Below are positions 1-6,122 of a DNA stretch of 7,927 bases, one piece after another (the stretch's first letter is position 1; the number at the start of each line of letters is the position of its first letter). The stretch lies in assembly GCA_013138555.1 (NCBI GenBank), contig WTCN01000254.1, positions 1-7,927 on the forward strand, in the 5' to 3' direction. The translations under genes and the position numbers were made by a program. The notes beneath the pieces were generated by a model that did no database searches, was not told the DNA's origin, and saw only the letters and a program-made list of their open reading frames with translations. This stretch comes from Methyloprofundus sp. (lineage in GTDB: Bacteria; Pseudomonadota; Gammaproteobacteria; Methylococcales; Methylomonadaceae).

Positions 1-31
1 GGGCACGAAAAAGCCCTTTGCCCATCCTACA
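1..31. repeat. Palindromic intergenic repeat, family A, cut by window start
   Basis: Read on the minus strand this stretch begins TGTAGGATGGGCA, continues through GGCTTTTT and ends in TGCCC. The copy at 6073-6101 on the plus strand has the same plan: TGTAGGGTGGGCA, GGCTTTTT, TGCCCACC. Here GGGCA (1-5) pairs with TGCCC (19-23), and the outer stem runs out of the window. Two copies in opposite orientation, both outside intact genes, point to a dispersed REP- or MITE-like element. No function is evident from the sequence. Confidence 0.6.
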
Positions 32-38
32 CATCTCT

Positions 39-86
39 TTTCTCATGATGACTATGAGAGATAAATCTGTTCGCCTAAAAGGCGAA
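39..86. repeat. Two adjacent small hairpins upstream of the xoxF fragment
   Basis: The first hairpin pairs TCTCAT (41-46) with ATGAGA (54-59) around a 7-base loop and extends by a T-G and a T-A pair to 39-61. The second pairs TTCGCC (70-75) with GGCGAA (81-86) around TAAAA. Neither is followed by a convincing T-run, so neither is a clear terminator. They fill the gap between the edge repeat and the point where similarity to XoxF begins. A 22-codon frame (45-113) runs through them but resembles nothing I know. Confidence 0.4.
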
Positions 87-113
87 GGTTTTAATCCTAT
101 GAATGGAAAATAA

Positions 114-704
114 ATTGCCTACTCACCTAAAACTGAGTTATTCTATATTCCAGGGAATAACCTGTATATGGATTACGAGCCGTTTGAGGTCTCTTATACT
201 GCCGGACAGCCCTATGTCGGTGCAACCTTGAGCATGCGCCTTTCAGGTAAAGATGCCCAAACAGGGCTTGCCTATAAAAATAATGATCCACGTAAAACTC
301 ATTTAGGTTTCTTTAGTCCCTGGGATGCAAAACAAGGCAAGATCATCTGGTCAAAATCAGAGCCATTTTCTGTCTGGTCAGGGGCTTTGGCGACAGCGGG
401 AGATATTGTTTTTTATGGGACATTAGAGGGCTATTTAAAAGCCGTCGATGCAAAAACAGGGAAAGAACTTTATCGCTTTAAAACACCCTCTGGCATTATT
501 GGGAATGTAAATACCTGGCGTTTTCAAGGTAAGCAATATGTTGGTGTCCTATCGGGTATTGGTGGCTGGGCTGGTATAGGGATTGCTACAGGTGCAGAAG
601 GCAATAATGACGGCTTAGGTGCTGTCGGCGCTTATAGAAGTCTAGGTAGTTTTACCAAATTAGGGGGAGTGTTTTCAGTGTTTACTTTACCTGATACTCA
701 ATAA
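114..704 (+). pseudogene. xoxF: 3' fragment of XoxF-type PQQ methanol dehydrogenase
   Basis: This is the C-terminal third of a pyrroloquinoline-quinone alcohol dehydrogenase, a periplasmic eight-bladed propeller enzyme oxidising methanol to formaldehyde or formate. Similarity to the XoxF (lanthanide) branch starts at IAYSPKTELFYI, coded from 114, which lies before the first ATG (168). It runs to a normal C-terminus ending LPDTQ. Visible landmarks, counted from the ATG, are the propeller motif PWDAKQGKIIW (51-61), SVWSGALATAG (68-78), AVDAKTGKELYRF (92-104), TPSGIIGNVNTW (106-117) and the PQQ-proximal GGWAG (132-136). A TAA at 111-113 closes the frame, and no signal peptide or N-terminal two thirds precede it. 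About 200 of the roughly 600 residues remain, so most PQQ- and metal-binding residues are missing. Conservation of what is left suggests recent loss. AGGGA at 152-156 lies 11 bases before the ATG, but translation of a useful product is unlikely. XoxF rather than MxaF is inferred from SGIIGNVNTW and the LSGIGGWAGIG stretch. Confidence 0.85.
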
Positions 705-716
705 TCACAAGTTAAC

Positions 717-788
717 GAAGCCCCGGTTTTTATAAATTTTTATAACTATTTGATCAAGGTAGGCTACAAAAATTGGGGCTTCTTTTTT
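717..788 (+). terminator. Strong rho-independent terminator after xoxF fragment
   Basis: GAAGCCCC (717-724) pairs perfectly with GGGGCTTC (775-782). Two G-T pairs and five T-A pairs extend the stem to 15 pairs (717-731 with 768-782). TTTTTT follows at 783-788. The 36-base loop begins with a further small AT stem (731-744). The T-run is on the plus strand only, so this terminates transcription entering from the xoxF side. On the other strand the hairpin sits about 55 bases beyond the stop of the LPS operon but lacks a T-run, so it would be at best a weak stop in that direction. Confidence 0.85.
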
Positions 789-836
789 AGTTGTTTTATA
801 AATAATACTGAGGATAAAATAATTTTACAGTTACTT

Positions 837-1940
837 TTATATTTTTTTCTTAGCCTCTAACACCTGCGTAAATATACGCTCCATATCATCTAACATCGCC
901 TCACGAGAAAAGTTTTTCTGAGCATGCTCCGCCGCTTTAACAGCCATTTTGCTACGTAAATCGGGGTTATTTATTAAAGTTTGCAGTGCAGCCGTTAGTT
1001 CATCTACTTTCTCAGGCGTAACCACTAAAGCGGTTTCTTCTGGAATAATGGCTTCATCAATACTGCCTATTAAAGTCGTAACAGTGGGAATTCCGCAGCA
1101 TTGTGCCTGCATGATCGACTGAGGGACACCTTCATTAGCATAAGAAGGCAAACAGAAAATATCCATTGCCTGTAGGTATTGTTCAACCTTATTTTGCCGC
1201 CCGGCAAAGACAACATGCTGCTTAATATTTAGCTCCTCTACTTGTTGCTGTAAGGCATCCCATTGCGGGCCATCGCCTACAATCAGAAGTTGCAGAGCAT
1301 TTTTATCAGTGAGTTGTGCAAAAGCATCGAGTAGATATCGGTGTCCTTTCCAGCTACGTAATGTTGCGACAATACCGATGATAATTTTATCTTCTGCCAG
1401 GCCTAATGCCTGCCTCGCCAGATTTTTGTCCCCAGGCTTGAATCGACTTAGATCGACACCTGTTCTTACAGAGGTGAGTTGCTCGGCGGGAAAATCATTA
1501 TTCTCAATCAGGCTTTGTTTTAATTTTATGCCGGTTGTAACGATATGGTCACTGGCAATGGTATACAACCAGTGGCTAGTGAGTCTTTTTGATACCCGTC
1601 TGGAAATATGCCGTGTTCTCACTATGCTAGGGCGTTGGGGCAGCCACTGCGATGCCAGTGTGGTTATCCACGAATCGGTAGAGCTGTGGGTATTAATAAT
1701 ATCTGGTTGGTTAGCTATGATCCATTGGCGCATTTGCAAAATGGCTTTAAAGGATTTTTTTGCAATCGGCATACTTACCACCTCTAAACCACGTTGTTTT
1801 GCCATAGCGTAGATTTCTGCCTGAGGTGGGCAAATTAACTGTACTTCATGGCCACGCTCCAGTAAGCCACAGGCTTCATCAAGGATGCGTAATTCTTGTC
1901 CGCCAAAACCTAAAGAAGCTTCTGTATGGATAATTTTCAT
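837..1940 (-). CDS. GT4 glycosyltransferase, probable LPS core
   Basis: This 367-residue GT-B-fold transferase is of normal family-4 length and should act on the cytoplasmic side of the inner membrane, passing a sugar from a nucleotide donor to the growing LPS core. The N-terminal domain has the glycine-rich acceptor loop GFGGQE (11-16). The C-terminal donor domain shows ATLRSWKGH (192-200), the turn LLIVGDGPQWD (218-228) and NEGVPQSIMQAQCCGIP (269-285). In that last motif the usual EX7E pair reads Glu270 and Gln278, so the second glutamate is replaced. There is no signal peptide or membrane helix, as expected for a peripheral enzyme. The ATG overlaps the TGA of the preceding gene by 4 bases (ATGA) and lacks a good ribosome site, which suggests translational coupling. 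It is the last gene of the operon. Donor and acceptor cannot be told from sequence. A role in another cell-surface glycan is possible but less likely given the neighbours. Confidence 0.9.
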   Translation of the reverse strand: MKIIHTEASLGFGGQELRILDEACGLLERGHEVQLICPPQAEIYAMAKQRGLEVVSMPIAKKSFKAILQMRQWIIANQPDIINTHSSTDSWITTLASQWLPQRPSIVRTRHISRRVSKRLTSHWLYTIASDHIVTTGIKLKQSLIENNDFPAEQLTSVRTGVDLSRFKPGDKNLARQALGLAEDKIIIGIVATLRSWKGHRYLLDAFAQLTDKNALQLLIVGDGPQWDALQQQVEELNIKQHVVFAGRQNKVEQYLQAMDIFCLPSYANEGVPQSIMQAQCCGIPTVTTLIGSIDEAIIPEETALVVTPEKVDELTAALQTLINNPDLRSKMAVKAAEHAQKNFSREAMLDDMERIFTQVLEAKKKI

Positions 1941-3064
1941 AGTGATAGTATTTTTTTGTAAAGGTCAGCTATTTGTGCTGTTTGATGTGCTAAATTAAAC
2001 TTTTCTGCCAATTGTCGTGCTTTGTTTCCCATCTCAGCGGCTAAGGCTGGGTCAGTTAGTTTTATCATTGCCTGTGTCAGTTGCTGAGTATCATAGGTGT
2101 CACAGACATAGCCCTGTTCGCCAGATTGAATAACTTCGGCGGCACCTGAATGTGTGGATGTAATCACAGGGATACCACAGGCGAGTGCTTCCAGAACAAC
2201 ATTAGGAAAAGGGTCATATAAGGTAGGGAAGATAAAAGCATCGGCCATTGCATAGTAGGGTGCTAATTCCTGCATAGCCCCTAAAAAAATAACACGATCA
2301 GTCAGCTGAAGTTGACTGGCTACTTTTTTATATTTATTAATTCTTTTATCATGGCCGATAACAACTAAGCGCGCATCATTGTCACTTAAAGCTGCCAGGC
2401 TGGTAATCGCGGCTAATAAGCCTTTGCGTTCAAAACCAGAGCCGACAAATAAAAATACAGGAGCATGCGTCGGGATAGAGAGTTTGTTGCGTATCGAGTC
2501 CCGTTCCAGCTTATGTTTAGGGTGGAAATAATCAATATCAACACCATTATAGATAACGTGTAGTTTATCTTTAATCGCTGGAAAATAATGACTTATCTCA
2601 TTTTTAACCATATTCGAATTACAAATAACAACACGTAATTGAGGACTGGTAAACAACTGCTTTTCTGCAAATAAATTATATAAATGGTAAAGATTTAGAT
2701 AGTCCAGATATTTAATGGGCCAGGGCTTTAAATGATTTTTGTGTTGCAACCAGATACGATGAACACCGTCACCTGCACGATAAATATCGCAACAAGCGAT
2801 ACGTTCATGACTTTGTACCAGATCAACGTCTAATTGTTTTATGATGCGACAGGCTTGACGACTAAAACTAAAATTGCGCCAGGTTCGACCTATATAAAAA
2901 GGTTTGCAGGAATGCAGTTGAATATTATCTGTTTGTTGCCATTTTCTTGCAATTAAGTGAATACTGAGCTGATTATCACTGTTTAATTGCTTTAACATAT
3001 TACTCAGGAATCTCTCGGCACCGCCATGAGGGCTATATTTCTGTCTGATTAGTGCAATTTTCAC
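1937..3064 (-). CDS. WaaG/RfaG-like GT4 LPS core glycosyltransferase
   Basis: This is a 375-residue GT-B family-4 enzyme resembling LPS core glycosyltransferases that add hexose to inner-core heptose. It opens with MKIALIRQKYSPHGGAERF, where Gly14-Gly15 form the acceptor-side loop. The stretch CCDIYRAGDGVHRIW (91-105) is typical of this WaaG-like subgroup. The donor domain has VIYNGVD (170-176), FLFVGSGFERKGL (204-216), LGAMQEL (261-267) and YDPFPNVVLEALACGIP (283-299). There the EX7E pair is Asp284 and Glu292. The start is GTG at 3064, giving a GTGA overlap with the stop of the heptosyltransferase gene. No ribosome site stands out, so re-initiation by terminating ribosomes is likely. Sugar specificity (glucose or another hexose) is not determinable here. 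I leave the symbol blank because the match is to the family, not to a specific WaaG. Confidence 0.88.
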   Translation of the reverse strand: MKIALIRQKYSPHGGAERFLSNMLKQLNSDNQLSIHLIARKWQQTDNIQLHSCKPFYIGRTWRNFSFSRQACRIIKQLDVDLVQSHERIACCDIYRAGDGVHRIWLQHKNHLKPWPIKYLDYLNLYHLYNLFAEKQLFTSPQLRVVICNSNMVKNEISHYFPAIKDKLHVIYNGVDIDYFHPKHKLERDSIRNKLSIPTHAPVFLFVGSGFERKGLLAAITSLAALSDNDARLVVIGHDKRINKYKKVASQLQLTDRVIFLGAMQELAPYYAMADAFIFPTLYDPFPNVVLEALACGIPVITSTHSGAAEVIQSGEQGYVCDTYDTQQLTQAMIKLTDPALAAEMGNKARQLAEKFNLAHQTAQIADLYKKILSL

Positions 3065-4164
3065 GAAACGTTGGCATCCAGTAAGTTATCAATTGATTGT
3101 ATGACTTGATCTGCGGAGATCATCTGTAAACAATCGCTAATTTTTCCACCCCCACAGCCATCCTGATTACAAGGTCTACAACTTATCGGGTGAGTCACGA
3201 CACGGTGATCAACCCCCCAGGGGTGCCAGTTTATATCATTACTGGGACCAAATAAAACCACACAAGGGGTATTAACAGCTGCAGAAATATGCATTGCAAC
3301 AGAGTCTAAACCTAACAGACATTTAGCATGTGTTGTGAGTTCAACAAGCTGTTTCAGGGGTAATTGGCCTGCCAGGTTTATGGCTGTACTTTTCCCACCC
3401 GATAAAATTTGCTCAACAAGATCAACTTCTTTCTGGTCTGGTCCGGAAATAGCAACAATTTTGTGCCCTTTCAGACTAAGTTGCTCAATAACTGTTTTAA
3501 AACTTTCTACATTCCAGCCTTTAAACATCCACCTTGAAGCCGGGTGAATGACGATATATTGTTGTTTTTCTAAACCATGATTGGCTAATAATTGCGCAAT
3601 GGTCTGTTCAGCCTGATGCCCAGCATATATTCTCAAGGCTTTATTGTCTGCATCAGGATATAGCCCCAGTCGTCTTAATGCATCAAGATGGATTTCAACC
3701 TGGTGTCGCTCGGTTTTGGGTATTTTAACAATATGAGTAAAACTTTTACGCCAGAATTTACCATGTTTGTGCGCATAATCCTGAGAAACACTGTATTTAG
3801 GATTTAATAGCCTCACTAATAAAGCACCATATTGCCATTTCTCCGTATAATTAATCATTAACTGATATTGTCTGGCTTTAAGTGCTTTAATCAGTTGAGA
3901 TGTTTGCTTCAGTAATGTTTTATTATTTTTTTTCCAGCGTCTATCAATCACAAAAATATGATTAATATCCTTGTTTTCCGTCAGTATTTCCTGAGTTTCA
4001 GCATAAACGAGTACATCAATCTGCAAGTGAGGATATTTCTTCTTGAGTGTTGCTATCACAGGGGTAATCATTAATACGTCCCCCAGATGTTGTAACTTGG
4101 TGATTAAAACATGATTAATAGTAGAGAAATCAACACTATCCTTCAGGTAGCTTTTTTGCATCAT
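3061..4164 (-). CDS. waaQ: LPS heptosyltransferase III-like, GT9 family
   Basis: This 367-residue family-9 transferase most resembles WaaQ/RfaQ, which adds the branch heptose to the LPS inner core from ADP-heptose. The N-terminal Rossmann domain starts with ITKLQHLGDVLMITPV (21-36), the classic heptosyltransferase opening with the GD acceptor-side motif. The C-terminal domain has VIHPASRWMFKGW (205-217), in which the Lys would contact the donor phosphates. GLDSVAMHIS (285-294) and VVLFGPSN (302-309) follow. A cysteine set Cys329, Cys332, Cys337 and Cys345 lies in CRPCNQDGCGGGKISDCL, a stretch I associate with the RfaQ subgroup rather than WaaC or WaaF. The ATG at 4164 directly abuts the TAA of the upstream gene, and a second in-frame ATG follows at once, so the true start may be one codon later. 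It is the second gene of the operon. Substrate assignment rests on family resemblance. Confidence 0.9.
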   Translation of the reverse strand: MMQKSYLKDSVDFSTINHVLITKLQHLGDVLMITPVIATLKKKYPHLQIDVLVYAETQEILTENKDINHIFVIDRRWKKNNKTLLKQTSQLIKALKARQYQLMINYTEKWQYGALLVRLLNPKYSVSQDYAHKHGKFWRKSFTHIVKIPKTERHQVEIHLDALRRLGLYPDADNKALRIYAGHQAEQTIAQLLANHGLEKQQYIVIHPASRWMFKGWNVESFKTVIEQLSLKGHKIVAISGPDQKEVDLVEQILSGGKSTAINLAGQLPLKQLVELTTHAKCLLGLDSVAMHISAAVNTPCVVLFGPSNDINWHPWGVDHRVVTHPISCRPCNQDGCGGGKISDCLQMISADQVIQSIDNLLDANVS

Positions 4165-4914
4165 TTATTTACTCATATAGCTTAATTTTAACTGACGATA
4201 ATAGGTTTCTTCGGCTTTGCTCAGCGCAGCTATAAAACCCTCGTTCCCATCCAGAAAGCCAGCACGAAAAATATAAGCGTGGAAAAATGTCCAGCCAGCT
4301 TTGACTAAAGCCTTAGCTAAACTACTTTGCTTACCTTGCTGATGCGCTTTTATTGCAGCTGCTGTCGAATATTTATCATTTTTTACTAAAACCTGCTCCA
4401 GACTGGTGTAGCTATAATGTAATAAAGGGGTCTTGAGTCGACCGACAGCGCCATCGACTAAAACTCGCTCATGCACTATATCATGACTAAATTTAGCATT
4501 TTTACGTAAAAATAAGCGCAATACGTAGTCAGGCCACCAGCCTCCATGACGCATTTCTTTGCCTAGAAAATAGGCTAATCTTGGTATTTTATAGGCAATA
4601 TGGCTACCGGTTCTAGTCGCTAGTTGAATTTGCTGTTTTAATTCAGCTGTCACTCTCTCGTCAGCATCAATAGAAAGCACCCATTCCTCGGTCGCTTGTT
4701 GCAATGCCAGGTTTTTTTGGTAACCGAATCCCTGCCAATCATTATTAATCAGGATATTATTAGTATATTCCCGACAAATATCCAGTGTATTATCCGTGCT
4801 CCCCGAGTCAACGATAATAATTTCATCGGCCCAAGATACTGACTCTAAGCAATCGCGAATTAAATCCTGCTCATCTTTGGTGATAATAATAACACTGAGT
4901 TTTATTTCTTGCAT
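4165..4914 (-). CDS. waaE: GT2 LPS core glycosyltransferase, WaaE/KdtX-like
   Basis: This 249-residue GT-A-fold family-2 enzyme resembles WaaE (KdtX), which adds a beta-linked hexose to inner-core heptose I. The N-terminus LSVIIITKDEQDLI (6-19) is the first strand and nucleotide-binding start. DSGSTDNT (36-43) binds the uridine nucleotide. DADER (83-87) carries the DXD metal site. GGWWPDYVLRLF (124-135), the HERV motif (148-151) and LDGNEGF (221-227) are further marks of this subgroup. No membrane helix is obvious, although hydrophobic stretches near 203-220 could sit on the membrane. It is the first gene of the minus-strand operon, and an extended -10 lies about 30 bases upstream of its ATG. 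No clear Shine-Dalgarno site is seen. The hexose added is unknown, and some WaaE-like proteins have other acceptors. Confidence 0.88.
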   Translation of the reverse strand: MQEIKLSVIIITKDEQDLIRDCLESVSWADEIIIVDSGSTDNTLDICREYTNNILINNDWQGFGYQKNLALQQATEEWVLSIDADERVTAELKQQIQLATRTGSHIAYKIPRLAYFLGKEMRHGGWWPDYVLRLFLRKNAKFSHDIVHERVLVDGAVGRLKTPLLHYSYTSLEQVLVKNDKYSTAAAIKAHQQGKQSSLAKALVKAGWTFFHAYIFRAGFLDGNEGFIAALSKAEETYYRQLKLSYMSK

Positions 4915-4942
4915 AATGAACTTTTTTTAGCGGTTTTTGTTC

Positions 4943-4951
4943 TTTATAGCA
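4943..4951 (-). promoter_or_regulatory. Candidate extended -10 promoter for the LPS core operon
   Basis: On the minus strand this reads TGCTATAAA, which is an extended -10 (TGN plus a near-consensus hexamer). No good -35 hexamer lies 16-18 bases upstream, as expected if the TG motif compensates. Transcription would begin near 4937 and leave a leader of about 20 bases before the WaaE-like ATG at 4914. This is a pattern match only. Confidence 0.45.
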
Positions 4952-5072
4952 ATTTTACAGTAGTTGCGCATCTTTATTTTTAAACTGTAGAGGAGAAAAA
5001 GAGGACATCTTTCATGTTTAGTTCAAAGTAATTGACACTTTTTGCTCCTCCTTTAAGTAGAAATATATTTTC

Positions 5073-5131
5073 GTAGGAGAGACTTTAGTCGCGACAGGGC
5101 GTTTAAGCTTCGCGGCTAAAGCCCCTCCTAC
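5073..5131. repeat. Inverted REP pair (BIME-like element)
   Basis: The arms are 5073-5094 and 5110-5131. They match as inverted repeats at 19 of 22 positions, both outer ends reading GTAGGAG inward. Each arm has its own mini-palindrome, GACTTTAGTC in the left arm and GGCTAAAGCC in the right. The 15-base spacer includes AAGCTT together with the last T of the spacer edge. This is the structure of two REP units facing each other, as in enterobacterial and Pseudomonas BIMEs. Two of the three arm differences become G-U pairs in a minus-strand transcript, so that strand folds slightly better. It lies in the divergent region between the LPS operon and the GT2 cassette. No T-run follows it. Confidence 0.75.
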
Positions 5132-5168
5132 AACTAAAATAATGCATTGCACTACCTTAAATCGTGAG

Positions 5169-5177
5169 TGATATAAT
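5169..5177 (+). promoter_or_regulatory. Extended -10 promoter for the GT2-VTT-GT39 cassette
   Basis: TGATATAAT is a perfect extended -10: TG, one base, then consensus TATAAT at 5172-5177. A poor -35 candidate, TTGCAC (5147-5152), lies 19 bases upstream. Transcription would start near 5184 and give a leader of about 100 bases before the GT2 start at 5286. I see no riboswitch-like fold in that leader, but I could not compute one. Confidence 0.6.
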
Positions 5178-5285
5178 TTAGCTACCGGGCTTCTGATTAA
5201 AGTGTAAACTGGAGAATGAAGGATGCCGCATGAATAAACTAATGTTAAAATCACGCTCTATTTTTATATAAGGTCAAGGCTATAA

Positions 5286-6011
5286 ATGAGTACTATTTCA
5301 GTAGTGATCCCTGCCAAGGATGAGCAAGAAAATATTCAACCACTGGTTGATGAAATATATACCGCCTTGGCTGAGCAGCAAAATTTTGAAATTATTTATA
5401 TTGATGATGGCAGTAGCGATGGTACATTTGAAGAAGTTGTCCGTTTAAAAAATGAGGGACGTAGTGAGCTGAGAGTATTAAGGCATGCACACAGTGTGGG
5501 TCAAAGCACTGCAGTTTATTCGGGAATAAAAGCGGCTAAAGGAGAGCTTATTGTTACCCAGGATGCCGATGGACAAAATGATCCGGCAGATATTCCTGCC
5601 ATGCTAGTTAAAGCCCAGCAGTTTAATACTGGCGAACATTTTTGTATTGCGGGGTATCGTAAAAACCGTAAAGATACTTCCTGGTATCGCTTTCAGTCTC
5701 GTTTCGCCAATAAAGTCCGCGCTAGTTTACTGGGTGATGGTACACCTGATACTGGTTGTGGCTTGAAAGTATTTCCTAAAGCGACCTTTCTACAGCTGCC
5801 TTACTTTGATCATATGCACCGCTTTATTCCGGCTTTAATTTGTCGTTTACAAGGCGAAATTGTTGTCGCTGAAGTTCACCATCGAGATCGCCTGGCAGGT
5901 GTGTCTAAATATAATCTATGGAACCGCTTATGGGTGGGTATTGTCGATATGCTTGGAGTCATGTGGCTACAGCGACGGGCAAAACATACTGACATTATAG
6001 AGCAAGCTTAA
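5286..6011 (+). CDS. GT2 polyprenyl-phosphate glycosyltransferase (DPM1-like)
   Basis: This 241-residue family-2 enzyme resembles dolichol-phosphate mannose synthase and bacterial ArnC-type proteins, which move a sugar from a nucleotide donor onto a polyprenyl phosphate at the cytoplasmic membrane face. Motifs are SVVIPAKDEQENI (5-17), IDDGSSDGTFEE (39-50), QDADGQNDP (92-100) with Asp93 and Asp95 as the DXD site, DTGCGLKVF (155-163), MHRFIPAL (177-184) and HHRDRLAGVSKYN (198-210). There is no pair of C-terminal membrane helices as in ArnC or GtrB. Only a hydrophobic stretch (215-228) remains, so it is the short, peripheral DPM1-like type. AAGG at 5276-5279, six bases upstream, supports this ATG. 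It is first in a three-gene cassette whose last gene is a lipid-linked-sugar transferase, which fits a role as donor maker. The sugar is unknown. Confidence 0.9.
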   Translation: MSTISVVIPAKDEQENIQPLVDEIYTALAEQQNFEIIYIDDGSSDGTFEEVVRLKNEGRSELRVLRHAHSVGQSTAVYSGIKAAKGELIVTQDADGQNDPADIPAMLVKAQQFNTGEHFCIAGYRKNRKDTSWYRFQSRFANKVRASLLGDGTPDTGCGLKVFPKATFLQLPYFDHMHRFIPALICRLQGEIVVAEVHHRDRLAGVSKYNLWNRLWVGIVDMLGVMWLQRRAKHTDIIEQA

Positions 6012-6072
6012 TGAGCTTTTTCCTATGTTCCGTGCCACTGTCATGAAGTTCAGCCCATTTTGCAATGTCGTT

Positions 6073-6101
6073 TGTAGGGTGGGCAGGCTTTTTTGCCCAC
6101 C
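6073..6101. repeat. Palindromic intergenic repeat, family A
   Basis: GGTGGGCA (6078-6085) pairs perfectly with TGCCCACC (6094-6101) around the loop GGCTTTTT. The whole starts TGTAGG, as does the inverted copy at 1-31. No T-run follows the stem on either strand, so I do not call it a terminator. It lies between the GT2 and VTT genes and could affect message stability within the cassette. The right arm comes within 22 bases of the VTT ATG. Confidence 0.7.
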
Positions 6102-6122
6102 GTTATACACTTATGTTTATAT

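Larger units (their letters stand above)
4915..5285. other. Divergent intergenic region between the two glycan operons
   Basis: This 371-base region separates the minus-strand LPS operon from the plus-strand cassette. It contains a candidate minus-strand promoter (4943-4951), the REP pair (5073-5131), the extended -10 for the plus strand (5169-5177) and a ribosome site, AAGG at 5276-5279, six bases before the GT2 ATG. An isolated TTGACA occurs at 5032-5037 without a -10 at proper spacing. The long minus-strand frame across the region (5018-5254) runs through the REP pair and is not gene-like. Confidence 0.7.

Noticed and set aside
45..113. 22-codon frame before the xoxF fragment
   Set aside because: It is short, crosses both hairpins, lacks a ribosome site and has no convincing likeness to XoxF apart from a weak PMNGK.
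1309..1812. Plus-strand ORF of 167 codons
   Set aside because: It lies wholly inside the well-supported minus-strand GT4 gene and has no protein-like motifs.
3335..3547. Plus-strand ORF of 70 codons
   Set aside because: It is antisense to the conserved C-terminal part of the heptosyltransferase, with no sign of its own start signal.
5032..5037. TTGACA as a -35 box
   Set aside because: It is a perfect hexamer, but no -10-like sequence follows at 16-19 bases.
5018..5254. Minus-strand ORF of 78 codons
   Set aside because: It runs through the REP pair and the plus-strand promoter, has a low-complexity sequence with no recognisable domain, and has no ribosome site.
6078..6101. Hairpin as a terminator between GT2 and VTT
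   Set aside because: The T-run lies in the loop, not after the stem, on both strands, and the same structure recurs at the window start as a repeat.
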